Notes under the pieces: model-generated | Told to the model about the DNA's origin: nothing | Seen by the model: only the letters and a program-made list of their open reading frames with translations | Database searches by the model: none | From: DASSTY01 sp035760645 | GTDB lineage: Bacteria > Gemmatimonadota > Gemmatimonadetes > Gemmatimonadales > GWC2-71-9 | Length of the DNA stretch: 48,202 bases | Direction of reading: 5' to 3' | Assembly: GCA_035760645.1 (NCBI GenBank) | Contig: DASTSO010000017.1 | Location: 1 to 48,202 of the forward strand | Part shown: positions 23,794 through 37,941 of the stretch, piece by piece | Numbering within the stretch: the stretch's first letter is position 1 | How the letters are laid out: each line of letters starts with the position of its first letter | Made by a program: the position numbers and the translations under genes

Positions 23794-24497
23794 TGGAGGC
23801 GGACTCCCACGGCCTGCGAGAAATAGATCGTCCGCACCCCGGTCCCCAGGTGGCCCGTGAGGCGGCCCCCCGCCAGGAGCGCGACGCGCGGGCCGAGCGG
23901 GACCTCGAGGCCCGCGCCCATCACGAGCGCGACGCCGAGCTTGAGGGGGCGATCCTCGTAGACGCTCCCGCCGAAGTCGGGATCTCCGCTGACGACGCTG
24001 ACGAACCGCGTATGGGCGCGCACGCCGTACGGTCCCATCCCGGTCTCGGCATAGGGCCGCACCACGCCGCGCGTCGCGTGCAGCCGCACGACGCCGAGGA
24101 GCTGCAGCTTTCCCGCGACCACGTAGGACTCGCTCCGCTCCTCGATGCAGCCGGGCGAGCCGGGTGTGCAGGGCGGCTGGCAGGTCGGCGCATCGCCGCG
24201 GCAGAAGGTGAGCACCCGCTCGTCCGTGCGCGGCCCCGCCTGCTCGTAGGACGCTTCGACGCCGTACTCGAGCGCCGTCCCGGTCCCGTGCAGCAGCGCC
24301 GCGCTCCCGCCCAGCGAACGCTCGAGCAGCTCGGCGAACCCCGTCCCCGCGTGCGTCCCCGCGACGTAGCCCATCCAGCCATCGGACGGCCACGCGGCTG
24401 CCTGCGCCGCGGCACGCCGGGCCGCCGCGGCGCCGAGGAGCGCGGCGAGGACGGAAGCGACGGCGAGCCGGCGTGCGGTACGATGCATCCAGGGCAT
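23790..24497 (-). CDS. Putative secreted beta-rich outer-membrane-type protein
   Basis: 235 residues from ATG 24497 (another ATG at 24488). A longer reading to 24629 would run through a terminator hairpin and is rejected. The signal peptide (LAVASVLAALLGAAAARRAA, then AQ) is followed by beta-rich sequence with a Cys cluster (FCRGDAPTCQPPCTPGSPGC), perhaps an extracellular disulfide loop. The C-terminus alternates like a barrel (LLAGGRLTGHLGTGVRTIYF, ending VGVRLQ). Similar style to the protein at 22.7-23.3 kb, although not obviously homologous. Function unknown. Confidence 0.65.
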   Translation of the reverse strand: MPWMHRTARRLAVASVLAALLGAAAARRAAAQAAAWPSDGWMGYVAGTHAGTGFAELLERSLGGSAALLHGTGTALEYGVEASYEQAGPRTDERVLTFCRGDAPTCQPPCTPGSPGCIEERSESYVVAGKLQLLGVVRLHATRGVVRPYAETGMGPYGVRAHTRFVSVVSGDPDFGGSVYEDRPLKLGVALVMGAGLEVPLGPRVALLAGGRLTGHLGTGVRTIYFSQAVGVRLQ

Positions 24498-24570
24498 GCT
24501 CCAAGTTGACGGCGGAGCGTCCTCCAGTCGTGACCTCGGCCGGCCGTGACCTCGACGCTCCGGAAACGCC

Positions 24571-24600
24571 GACGGCCCGCTCTGCTCGAGCGGGCCGTCG
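24571..24600 (-). terminator. Hairpin terminator of the two-gene lipoprotein operon
   Basis: GACGGCCCGCT and AGCGGGCCGTC form a perfect 11-bp stem around a CTGCTCG-type loop; on the minus strand GGCGTTTCC follows. It lies between the stop at 24676 and the next start at 24497. Confidence 0.65.
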
Positions 24601-24675
24601 CAATTTCGTCTCCGGCGCGTGAAGCGCACCGGCGCTACCGCGTGAACCGGCCTTCAGGGTGCGCCCGGCGGGTGC

Positions 24676-25605
24676 TCAGCGCCCCGGCACGCCCACCGGC
24701 GTCAGCGTGAAGCTGCCCACCTGCACCGCGGGGACCGACTGCCCCATCGCCGGGACGGTGTAGGTCATCGCGACCGAGTCGCGCCCGGTGGCCTGCAGCA
24801 GCCGGCCGTCCACGTCGAGCAGGTGCTCCTGGTGCCGGTTCCCGCTTCCCTGCACCTGCACCGGCTGGCCCGACATCTGGCCGGTGCCGGTCTGCGCGAC
24901 GGCGACGTCCGCGGTGATGCGGAGCGTCTTCCGGCCCGCCGTCTCGGGCGCCGCGCTCGCGACGTAGGTGCCGGTGGTGGCCTCCTGGAGCGAGAAGCTC
25001 GCGGCCTGCACCTGGGTGGTGTCGCGCCGGGTCCACTGCGCCTCGGCCTTCGCACCGCCTGCCGGGAGCGCCGGGAAGAAGTACGTGGCGAGCGTGCTGC
25101 CGATCTGCGCCACCGCCTCGTTGGTCTTGTCGGCGGTGAGCCCGCTGAGCTTCCCCGTGCGCGAGAGCGCCGCGGTCCAGTGCGTCCCCTCGGCCATCTG
25201 GAAGACCTGCGCGGCGAGCCCGGTCGCGCCGCTGCGAATCGAGTCGAGCGCGATGGCGACGCGGTAGCCGCTGTCGCCCGGCTGGCCGTCGGTGAGGGCG
25301 AGGGTGAAGTACATCGTGCGGTCGAGCAGCTGCGACGAGCTCTGCCCGCCCGGGAGCTGGAAGGCGACGCTGTCGTGCCGCTGGACGGCGTAGCGCGTGG
25401 CCGGCACGGCGTGGTAGAGGAACGCCGAGCCGCGGCCGGTGTTGCTCGTCGTCACGCCGGGCGCCGCCGCGGCGCCGGCGGCCTGGCCGCTCGCCGGTGC
25501 GGGCGACTCCGCGCCGCCGCTCGTCGCGCCGCCGCAGCCGGCAAGGACGCTGCCGAGGCCCGCGAGCGCGAGCGTCGCGGCGGCGGTGAGGACGCGGCCG
25601 CTCAC
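24676..25605 (-). CDS. Secreted DUF6263-like lipoprotein (paralogue 1)
   Basis: 309 residues from GTG 25605, overlapping the stop of the upstream gene. The signal peptide ends VLAGCGG, a lipobox. A Ser/Ala/Gly-rich linker is followed by a beta-rich domain with ATRYAVQRHDSVAFQLPGG and YFTLALTDGQPGDSGYRVAI, then a second half with TLRITADVAVAQTGTGQMSG and EHLLDVDGRLLQATGRDSVA. The layout (short strands, DG-turns, 'G.G...' linker strands) matches the neighbouring upstream protein, so the pair probably arose by duplication. I associate this style with DUF6263 but cannot confirm it. Function unknown. Confidence 0.6.
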   Translation of the reverse strand: MSGRVLTAAATLALAGLGSVLAGCGGATSGGAESPAPASGQAAGAAAAPGVTTSNTGRGSAFLYHAVPATRYAVQRHDSVAFQLPGGQSSSQLLDRTMYFTLALTDGQPGDSGYRVAIALDSIRSGATGLAAQVFQMAEGTHWTAALSRTGKLSGLTADKTNEAVAQIGSTLATYFFPALPAGGAKAEAQWTRRDTTQVQAASFSLQEATTGTYVASAAPETAGRKTLRITADVAVAQTGTGQMSGQPVQVQGSGNRHQEHLLDVDGRLLQATGRDSVAMTYTVPAMGQSVPAVQVGSFTLTPVGVPGR

Positions 25606-26405
25606 GGGAGGCTCGTGATCGTGGTGCTCTGCCGGATGAGCACCTGGATCGGCTCGGGCGCCTGCGACGGCGCCACGGTGAGGTTCGACGTCGAGCGCTC
25701 GGTGCCCGAGAGCACCCGGCCGTCGGCGCCGACGACGTAGCTGCCGCTGCCATTGCCGGTGCCCTCGATCGGGGCGCCGCCCTGCGTGCCGCTGAACGAC
25801 GTGCTGGTCGTCGCGTCCACCTTGAGCCCCTTCGCGCCCGCGCCGGCGGCGGAACCCGTGGCCTTGTAGCTGGTCACGGTGCGGACCGTCATCGTGCCGG
25901 CGGGGATGTCGTTGGTCACGTTGGTGGTGTCGGCCCAGGTGTCGCCCGCCTTGGCGCTGCTCTTCGTCGGCAGGAAGAGCGCGTTGAGGAGGCCCCGCGC
26001 CTGGGTGATGCTCGCGGTGGTGTCGTCCACCGCCTTCACGGTGGCCACCTTCCCCCGGTTCAGCCAGGCGTGGTAGGTCGCGCCCTTCAGGCTGTCCATC
26101 TGGGCGCGCACCTGCGCCGGGAGCTGCGCGCCGCTGTCCACGGTGACCGAGTCGAAGACGACGTGCGCCGTGCGCCCGCCCGCGCTGTCGGCGAGCGTGA
26201 GCGTCACGAAGAGCGAGGTGCCGAAGCGGGTGGTCTGCTTGCCGCCGCCCATGGCCGAGAGGTCGACGTCCTGCTCGATCTGCTGCGCGAACCGGTAGCG
26301 GGCCACGGTCGGCGCCGCGCCGGGATGGGCCGGGCGGTCGGGGCGGCCGGGGAGAACGAGCACGGCCGCGGCGAGGGCGGCGAAGCTGACGGGACGGACG
26401 GACAT
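25602..26405 (-). CDS. Secreted DUF6263-like protein (paralogue 2)
   Basis: 267 residues from ATG 26405. The signal region (FAALAAAVLVLPG) lacks a lipobox. APTVARYRFAQQIEQDVDLS is followed by FGTSLFVTLTLADSAGGRTA, then HVVFDSVTVDSG and TSTSFSGTQGGAPIEGTGNG and a late GSYVVGADGRVLSGTERSTS. The order of elements mirrors the downstream gene, including an outer-strand-turn 'GADGRVL/DVDGRLL' near the C-terminus. First gene of a two-gene operon with a GTGA overlap. Periplasmic or surface; role unknown. Confidence 0.6.
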   Translation of the reverse strand: MSVRPVSFAALAAAVLVLPGRPDRPAHPGAAPTVARYRFAQQIEQDVDLSAMGGGKQTTRFGTSLFVTLTLADSAGGRTAHVVFDSVTVDSGAQLPAQVRAQMDSLKGATYHAWLNRGKVATVKAVDDTTASITQARGLLNALFLPTKSSAKAGDTWADTTNVTNDIPAGTMTVRTVTSYKATGSAAGAGAKGLKVDATTSTSFSGTQGGAPIEGTGNGSGSYVVGADGRVLSGTERSTSNLTVAPSQAPEPIQVLIRQSTTITSLP

Positions 26406-26480
26406 GTCGGACCTCGGTCGGGGGTTCGAATGGGTGCGGCGGCGCCGCCCAGGAAAGTTTACGGACGGGGCCTGCAAAGA

Positions 26481-26518
26481 GCGAGCCCCCGGGAGATCGC
26501 TCTCCGCGGGGGCTCGCA
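26481..26518 (-). terminator. Terminator of rnpB
   Basis: Inverted repeat GCGAGCCCCCG / CGGGGGCTCGC immediately after the 3' end of RNase P RNA. On the minus strand it is followed by TCTTTGC. Confidence 0.75.
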
Positions 26519-26936
26519 CGCCGGGCGCCGCCGTAAGCCGAGTTCTGTTCCCGCTCCGAAGAGCGGGGATGGTCATCTGTCTGGGACGGCCGTCACCGGC
26601 CGCCTCGAGCAGCCTACCCGCGGCTCGCCGGTGGCCCGAAGGCGTCCCGACGCTGGCGGTGCGGGTCGCACCTCGCCGCTTATTTGGCCTTGCTCCGACT
26701 GGGGGTTGCCGTGCCGCTCCCGTTGCCGGTCGCGCGGTGGGCTCTTACCCCACCGTTTCACCCTTGCCTGTGCCGGCGGTGAGGCCGGCCATCGGCGGTC
26801 TGTTCTCTGTTGCCCTGTCCGTCGCCTCGCGGCGCCCAGGCGTTACCTGGCAGTCTACCCGATGGAGCTCGGACTTTCCTCGAGCGCGCCGGGTCGCCCC
26901 GGCTCGCCCGCGACCATCGCGCGGTGCCCGTCGCGC
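26519..26936 (-). ncRNA. rnpB: RNase P RNA (bacterial type A)
   Basis: Read on the minus strand, the conserved 5' block GAGGAAAGTCCGAGCTCC lies at about 26888-26871 and the 3' block ACAGAACTCGGCTTAC at about 26549-26534, the P4-forming universals of RNase P RNA. P1 is seen as CGCCGGGCGCCGC (26519-26531) pairing, with one mismatch and one G-U, with GCGGTGCCCGTCG (26921-26933); this fixes the ends to within a few bases. Role: catalytic RNA that matures tRNA 5' ends with RnpA (encoded at 18.4-18.8 kb). A hairpin terminator follows at once. Size of about 417 nt is normal. Confidence 0.93.
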
Positions 26937-26943
26937 GTGGGAG

Positions 26944-26949
26944 AATATA
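26944..26949 (-). promoter_or_regulatory. -10 element of rnpB
   Basis: TATATT on the minus strand, about 8 bp before the inferred 5' end of rnpB. The surroundings are very GC-rich. No good -35 was found. The site lies in the 50-bp gap after the Ser/Thr kinase gene. Confidence 0.55.
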
Positions 26950-26987
26950 ACGCCTGGGGCCCGGGCCGCGTTCCGCCCGGGGTGCGC

Positions 26988-30170
<3,183 letters not shown>

Positions 30171-30433
30171 ACGGAGGCTCCCAGGATCGGCTGTGTCGCG
30201 GAGGGTGGGGGAAATCCCCAGCGCAAGATATCATCCGGCTTCCGCCCGCACCACACGCCGCACCCCACGCCGCACCACCCACCCCGCCCCACGGCAGGCG
30301 CACCGGATTCTCCGTTGGATGCGCGAGCCGCGGAAATGGTTGCGCCCGTTGTGATTTCGCTCGTCACGCCGTTGACCACGAGTTGAGTGGCGGCCGGTAC
30401 CCTCACCGTGCCTTCCACCCCCTACGAGGCCAC

Positions 30434-31306
30434 ATGTCTCCGAGCTTCGCGTCGTCGTCCGGCGTCACGGCGGCCCCGGGCGCGGCCACCATCGCCGCGG
30501 TCCTCCTGCCCGGCGAGCGCTCGCGCGTGGACGCCGCCGGCACCGGCTGCTTCGCCGTGCTGCACCGCGACTCCATCCCCGACGCCGTGCGCGTGGTGCG
30601 CGAGCGCCCCGTGGACGCCGTGCTCGTCAGCGTGCACCGCGTGGCGAGCGAGCAGGCCGAGAGTCTCGCGCGCCTGGTGCGCGCCTTTCCCGGCGTGCCC
30701 ACCGTGGCGCTCGTCTCGCGGCACGATCCCGACGCGAGCGAGGCGCTGCTGCGGCTGGGTGCGAGCGGGGTGCGCCAGGTGGTGGACGTCAGCACGCCGG
30801 CGGGCTGGAGCCGGCTGCGCCAGATCGTGGGCCAGCCGACGACGCGCGCGGCGGCACGCATCCAGGGCCCGATCCTGGAGCGGGTGGGGCCCGACGCGCC
30901 GGCCGACGCGCGGCTCTTCCTCGAGGTGCTCGTGCGGCTCGCGCCCGAGGCGCCCACGGTGCGGGTGCTCGCGCGCCAGCTCGCCGTGCGGCCCAGCACG
31001 CTGATGAGCCGCTTCGCGCGCGCGGGGCTGCCGAGTCCGAAGAGCTATCTCGCCGCGGTGCGGCTGCTCCACGCGGCCCACCTCTTCGACGCCGGCGCGC
31101 TCGCCGTGGCCGACGTGGCCTACCGGCTCGAGTACTCGTCGCCCCAGAGCTTCGGCCGCCACGTGCGCGCCATGCTGGGGGTGACGAGCTCGGAGTTCCG
31201 CCGCCGCTTCCCCTTCCCCGTCGCGCTGCAGCGCTTCCTGGACGTGATGCTGGTGCCGTACCTGCACACGTGGCGGGAGTTTCGGCCGCTGGTGGGGAGG
31301 CGGTAG
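30434..31306 (+). CDS. AraC-type regulator with degenerate receiver-like N-domain
   Basis: 290 residues from ATG 30434. The N-terminal 120 residues follow the beta-alpha rhythm of a CheY-like receiver (TIAAVLLPGERSRVDAAG; ERPVDAVLVSVHRV; FPGVPTVALVSRHDPDAS), but where the phosphorylated Asp should end strand 3 there is Ser (VLVSV) and the usual Asp pair after strand 1 is missing, so it is a pseudo-receiver. The C-terminal AraC HTH has ARQLAVRPSTLMSRFARAGL (first helix-turn-helix) and SSPQSFGRHVRAMLGVTSSE, then FRRRF. A transcription factor of unknown target. Divergent from the large kinase gene (264 bp apart). Its TAG stop opens an octamer array. Confidence 0.82.
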   Translation: MSPSFASSSGVTAAPGAATIAAVLLPGERSRVDAAGTGCFAVLHRDSIPDAVRVVRERPVDAVLVSVHRVASEQAESLARLVRAFPGVPTVALVSRHDPDASEALLRLGASGVRQVVDVSTPAGWSRLRQIVGQPTTRAAARIQGPILERVGPDAPADARLFLEVLVRLAPEAPTVRVLARQLAVRPSTLMSRFARAGLPSPKSYLAAVRLLHAAHLFDAGALAVADVAYRLEYSSPQSFGRHVRAMLGVTSSEFRRRFPFPVALQRFLDVMLVPYLHTWREFRPLVGRR

Positions 31307-31420
31307 GCGGGACCGCTGGCGCGGCGGGACGGCGGGAGGGGCCGATGCAGCGCGAGCCTCCGGTGTCCTCACCGGAGGCTCGCGCATGAGACGAGTGTCC
31401 CGCCGTCCCGCCCGCCTACG
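31304..31420. repeat. Inverted GGCGGGA/GGGACGGC arrays between convergent genes
   Basis: The left arm begins with the stop codon TAG of the AraC gene (TAGGCGGGACC, then GCGGCGGGACGGCGGGAGGG at about 31321-31340). The right arm (about 31397-31418), read on the minus strand, begins with the TAG stop of the [2Fe-2S] gene: TAGGCGGGCGGGACGGCGGG. Both convergent genes therefore end with the same sequence TAGGCGGG. A terminator hairpin lies in the middle. Confidence 0.8.
31352..31383. terminator. Bidirectional terminator between araC-type and [2Fe-2S] genes
   Basis: GCGAGCCTCCGGT and ACCGGAGGCTCGC form a perfect 13-bp stem around a 6-nt loop (GTCCTC). Symmetric position between two convergent stops suggests use in both directions. 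Confidence 0.75.
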
Positions 31421-31826
31421 GCGGAGGTCCCTCGTCCGCGGAGGCTCCCGCCTCTCCCGCCGCTCCCGCTTCTCCCGCCACCGCGATCACGTACTCCGCC
31501 ACCGGCGCCCCGCCCACCAGATGCTCCTGGATGATCCGCTCGAGCACCGGCGGGGTGCAGTGGCGATACCAGACGCCGTCGGGATACACCACGGCGATGG
31601 GGCCCTCGGTGCAGACGCGGAGGCAGTTGGCCTTGGTGCGCTGGATGCCGCCGGCGCCCTGGAGGCCGAGCTCCTCGAGCCGGCGCTTCAGGTAGTGCCA
31701 CGCCTCGAGCCCGGTGTCGCGGTCGCAACACTTGGGCTTCGTCTGGTCGCAGCAGAGAAAGATGTGGCGGCGGGTGCGGGCGAGGCCGAGGTCGTGGACC
31801 TTGCGGGCGAGCTTCTCGACGGACAC
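31416..31826 (-). CDS. Thioredoxin-like [2Fe-2S] ferredoxin protein
   Basis: 136 residues from GTG 31826. It has the fold and Cys pattern of stand-alone thioredoxin-like [2Fe-2S] ferredoxins: HIFLCCDQTKPKCC (Cys 25, 26, 33, 34) in the first half and CLRVCTEGPIAVVYPDGVWY (Cys 68, 72) in the second. Typically four of these bind the cluster. Role: cytoplasmic electron carrier, partner unknown. The C-terminus is a Gly/Ala/Glu-rich tail encoded by short repeats. The start lies 7 bp after the pyrE stop, so it is the third gene of the kinase-pyrE operon. Its TAG stop opens the right arm of the octamer element. Confidence 0.85.
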   Translation of the reverse strand: MSVEKLARKVHDLGLARTRRHIFLCCDQTKPKCCDRDTGLEAWHYLKRRLEELGLQGAGGIQRTKANCLRVCTEGPIAVVYPDGVWYRHCTPPVLERIIQEHLVGGAPVAEYVIAVAGEAGAAGEAGASADEGPPP

Positions 31827-31833
31827 GGCGGGG

Positions 31834-32391
31834 CTACTTCAATCCGAGATCCGTAGTAGTAAGCAACGTGACTACGCGGTGCCCGGCGGCCTCGAGGGCG
31901 GCGCGGCCGCCCTGCTCGCGGTCCACCAGGGCGAAGACGCCGGCGACCCGGCCACCGGCGCGGGTGACGGCCTCGATCGCCTTCAGGGCGGAGCCGCCCG
32001 AGGTGATCACGTCCTCCACGACCACCACCGGCGCGTCGGGGGTGAAGTTGCCCTCGATCTGCCGGCCGGTGCCATGCGCCTTCGCCTCCTTGCGCACGCT
32101 GAAGGCGTCGAGCACGGGCTCACTCCCCCAGCTCGCCCCGGCGATGGCGTAGGCGACGGGATCGGCGCCCATCGTGAGGCCACCCACGGCACCCACCCCC
32201 CACCCCGCCGCTCGGATGGCCGCGTACCCCATGCGGCCGATCAGCACCTGCCCCTCGGCGCTCATCGTCGCCTTGCGGCAGTCGATGTAGTAGCTGGAGC
32301 GCTGCCCCGAGGCGAGCACGAAGTCCCCCCGCTCCACCGAGCGCGCGAGCAGGAGTCGAACGAGCGCATCCCGATCCGCCGTCCCGCCCAT
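31834..32391 (-). CDS. pyrE: Orotate phosphoribosyltransferase
   Basis: 185 residues from ATG 32391, sharing one base with the kinase stop (TGATG). Features: GDFVLASGQRSSYYIDCRKA (orotate/phosphate region), GLTMGADPVAYAIA, RKEAKAHGTG (flexible catalytic loop with Lys), and the PRPP motif VVVVEDVITSGG (122-133). Reaction: orotate plus PRPP to orotidine-5'-phosphate, step five of pyrimidine synthesis. It is separated from other pyr genes and placed after a Ser/Thr kinase. Length is normal. Confidence 0.95.
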   Translation of the reverse strand: MGGTADRDALVRLLLARSVERGDFVLASGQRSSYYIDCRKATMSAEGQVLIGRMGYAAIRAAGWGVGAVGGLTMGADPVAYAIAGASWGSEPVLDAFSVRKEAKAHGTGRQIEGNFTPDAPVVVVEDVITSGGSALKAIEAVTRAGGRVAGVFALVDREQGGRAALEAAGHRVVTLLTTTDLGLK

Positions 32392-33284
32392 CACTCGCCG
32401 CGATGGAAGAAGTTGGAGAGAAACCCGCCCTTCTTCGGCTTCTCCGCCCGCACCGCCGTGCAGAACTCGGCGGCGAAGGCGTCCACCGTCTTCGTCCGCT
32501 TCGCGAGATCGCGCTCGAGCCCGGCCATGACGGCCTGCTCCACGGCCGGCGAGAAGCGCAGGCCCTTCACCGCCTGGTTCAGCGGAATCGGCGCCTGCGA
32601 GAGCAGCTGCTGGAAGAGCTCGCGCGGGTTCTTCCCCGTGAACGGCAGCTCGCCGGTGAGGAGCTGGTAGGTGATCGTGGCGAGGCTGTAGACGTCGGCC
32701 TGCTCGCCCACCAGCTCGCCCGAGAGCGCCTCGGGAGCGACGTACTGGAGGGTGCCGACGAAGAACCCGGCGCGGGTGAGCCGCTCCTCCTGGCTCTCCG
32801 AGTCGCGGGCGATGCCGAAGTCGAGCAGCTTGGCGGTCTGGGTGGCCGGGGCGTACATGATGTTGGCCGGCTTGAGATCGCGGTGGACGATCCCCTGGCC
32901 GTGGGCCACGGCGAGCGCGCCCCCGAGCTGCTCGACGATGGTGGCGACGAGGGCGGGGGCGAGGTGCCCCGACTTGGTGAGGAAGGTGGCGAGCGGCTCG
33001 CCGTCCACCCACTCGAGGGCGAGATAGTAGAGCCCGTCGTCCTCACCGTAGTCGTAGGTCTGCACGACATTGGGATGGACGACGCGCGTGCCGAACTCCG
33101 CCTCGCGGAGGAACCGCTTGACGGCGACCGGGTCCTGCTGGAGACGGGGACGGAGGATCTTGAGGGCGGCGACGCCGCGCTCGGGGTGCTCGGCCCGATA
33201 GACGGTCGCGGTACCGCCTTCGCCGACGTGGCGGACGAGACGGTACCCCGCCACCGTCCGGCCGACGAGGTTGTCGAGGCTCAT
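32391..33284 (-). CDS. Soluble Ser/Thr protein kinase
   Basis: 297 residues, a kinase domain only and no TM segment. Glycine loop GEGGTATVYR, Lys in AALKIL, catalytic HRDLKPANIM, LDFGIARD and an activation segment with GTLQYVAPEAL; all catalytic residues present. The C-terminal tail (RAEKPKKGGFLSNFFHRGE) is basic and may dock partners. Cytoplasmic. It is the first gene of an operon with pyrE (1-bp overlap) and a [2Fe-2S] protein, which hints at phosphorylation of a metabolic target, but this is only positional evidence. Confidence 0.92.
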   Translation of the reverse strand: MSLDNLVGRTVAGYRLVRHVGEGGTATVYRAEHPERGVAALKILRPRLQQDPVAVKRFLREAEFGTRVVHPNVVQTYDYGEDDGLYYLALEWVDGEPLATFLTKSGHLAPALVATIVEQLGGALAVAHGQGIVHRDLKPANIMYAPATQTAKLLDFGIARDSESQEERLTRAGFFVGTLQYVAPEALSGELVGEQADVYSLATITYQLLTGELPFTGKNPRELFQQLLSQAPIPLNQAVKGLRFSPAVEQAVMAGLERDLAKRTKTVDAFAAEFCTAVRAEKPKKGGFLSNFFHRGE

Positions 33285-33507
33285 GTGGCCCCCAACCTAC
33301 TGAATTCCCGAAGCGGCAGCAAGCACACGAACCGGCGTGCGACCGGCGTGCGATCGGCGACCGGCCGAGGGGTGGGCGGGGGGCTGCTGGCGTCCCGCAC
33401 CGGCCGGTACTAACATGGGATCCGACAGCGACTTTCACGATGCGAAGGGTGCACTCAGCACGCGCACACCGCGGCCGCGGCGCCGCACGAGCCCGAAGGG
33501 GAGGCGC

Positions 33508-34896
33508 ATGACGCGTTCGGCTGGCAGACCGGCGGGGCGGGGCGGGGCGCTCGGCGCGCTCGTCCTCGGGGCGGTGGTGGCGACGGCGGGCGTGGCGGGC
33601 TGCGGGAGCTGGACACGGGTCGGGAGCCAGGAGCGGGGGCCCGAGCCGGCGCAGCAGCTCACCCAGCTGCTCGACCTGCCCGCCTACTACAAGCGCATCG
33701 GCCGGCTGGCCGCCGGCGACCCGCTGCCGTTCGTCGGCAGCATCGCCTTCGCCGAAGGGGCGGGGGACACGGTGATCACCGTGCTGGGCCTCTCGCTCGA
33801 GAACCGCGCGCTCAACTTCCAGAAGGAAGGGAACGGCTTCGCCGCGCGCTATCACGTCGACATCGCCTTCGAGCGGCCGGGCACGACGCCCGTCACCGTC
33901 TCGCGCGACGAGACGGTGCGGGTCGCCACCTTCCAGGAGACGCAGCGCGCCGACGAGAGCATCCTCTTCCAGCAGGTCTTCAAGCTGCTCCCGGGGCCCT
34001 ACCACGTGCGCGTCGCGCTGCGCGACCCGGCCACCACCAACGCCTCGCGCGCCGAGCGCGACGTGACCGCCCCCGCGTTCGGCCCCGCCACCACCTCGGC
34101 GCCGATCCTCGTCTACCAGGCCACCGGCCGCTCGCAGCCGGGCGATCCGCTGCAGGTCGTGCTCAACAGCCGCGGCACCCTCGCCTACGGCGGCGACACG
34201 CTGCTCGCCTACGTCGAGGGCTACCGCTTCACGCAGCCGACTACGGTGCCCTTCGAGGTGCGCACCGAGGACGACAGCGTCGTCTACGCCGACTCGCTGC
34301 ACTTCCACGGCGGCCGCGCGGTGGAGAGCCAGGTGATCCGCCTCGCCCCCGACAGCATCGCCCTCGGCGAGCTCAAGCTGGCCGTGGGGCACGACTCGAC
34401 CCGGCAGGTGAGCGCGCTGGTGTCGTTCTCGGCCGGCTGGGTGGTGACCAACTTCGACCAGATGCTCGACTTCCTGCGCTACTTCGGCCAGGACGCCATG
34501 ATCGCGCGCATGCGCAAGGCGCCGCCGGCGGAGCGGGCGGTGCTGTGGCGGCAGTTCTGGCGCGCCACCGATCCCGATCCCACCACCCCCGAGAACGAGG
34601 CGATCAGCGCCTACATCGCGCGGGTGGCGATCGCCAACCAGCGCTTTCGCGACGAGGCGGTGGCCGGCTGGCGCACCGACCGCGGCGAGGTGTTCATCAC
34701 CCTGGGCGAGCCCGACGAGTCGTTCGAGACCTCGCCCGGCCAGACGCAGCGCGTGGTGCGCTGGAGCTACACCAGCCTGCGCCTCACGCTCCTCTTCGTC
34801 GACGAGACCGGCTTCGGCCGCTACCGGCTCACCCCCGCCTCGCGCGCCGAGTACGAGCGGGTGCTGACGCGCGAGCGGGCGCGGGCGCGAAGCTAG
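33508..34896 (+). CDS. GWxTD domain lipoprotein
   Basis: 462 residues from ATG 33508, with GGGGAGG before it; a longer reading to 33415 has no conserved features. The signal peptide ends AGVAGCGS, a lipobox. A long beta-rich middle (ARYHVDIAFERPGTTPVTVS; VLGLSLENRALNFQKEGNGF) precedes the C-terminal GWxTD domain: VAGWRTDRGEVFITLGEPDE, then VRWSYTSLRLTLLFVDETGF and GRYRLTPASRAEYER. GWxTD proteins are common in Gemmatimonadota, Acidobacteriota and Bacteroidota; their biochemical role is unknown. The gene ends TAG followed at once by a G-rich arm and precedes polA by 117 bp. Confidence 0.9.
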   Translation: MTRSAGRPAGRGGALGALVLGAVVATAGVAGCGSWTRVGSQERGPEPAQQLTQLLDLPAYYKRIGRLAAGDPLPFVGSIAFAEGAGDTVITVLGLSLENRALNFQKEGNGFAARYHVDIAFERPGTTPVTVSRDETVRVATFQETQRADESILFQQVFKLLPGPYHVRVALRDPATTNASRAERDVTAPAFGPATTSAPILVYQATGRSQPGDPLQVVLNSRGTLAYGGDTLLAYVEGYRFTQPTTVPFEVRTEDDSVVYADSLHFHGGRAVESQVIRLAPDSIALGELKLAVGHDSTRQVSALVSFSAGWVVTNFDQMLDFLRYFGQDAMIARMRKAPPAERAVLWRQFWRATDPDPTTPENEAISAYIARVAIANQRFRDEAVAGWRTDRGEVFITLGEPDESFETSPGQTQRVVRWSYTSLRLTLLFVDETGFGRYRLTPASRAEYERVLTRERARARS

Positions 34897-35001
34897 GCGG
34901 GGGGGCGGGAGCCTCCGTGTCCTGGAGCGTGCCGAGGTAAGCCGGCGGGCCGGCGGGAGGGGCGGGACCTCCCGCCGTCCCGCCGTCCCGCCGTCCCGCC
35001 T
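34894..35001. repeat. Octamer element between the GWxTD gene and polA
   Basis: The left side starts at the GWxTD stop (TAGGCGGGGGGGCGGGAG, 34894-34911). A middle GC palindrome GCCGGCGGGCCGGC lies at about 34941-34954. The right arm is CTCCCGCCGTCCCGCC followed by further CGTCCCGC units to 35000. The arm continues to within 14 bp of the polA start, so it also forms the polA 5' leader. Confidence 0.7.
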
Positions 35002-35013
35002 ATCTTCAACCCC

Positions 35014-37938
<2,925 letters not shown>

Positions 37939-37941
<3 letters not shown>

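Noticed and set aside
23790..24629. Longer start for the beta-rich protein at 24629
   Set aside because: Would translate through a perfect terminator hairpin at 24571-24600 and place the signal peptide internally.
26420..26445. GGTTCGAAT resembling a tRNA T-arm
   Set aside because: No acceptor stem, D-arm or anticodon stem can be formed around it.
33415..34896. GWxTD protein starting at ATG 33415 or earlier
   Set aside because: The signal peptide and lipobox follow directly after ATG 33508, which also has a good ribosome-binding site.
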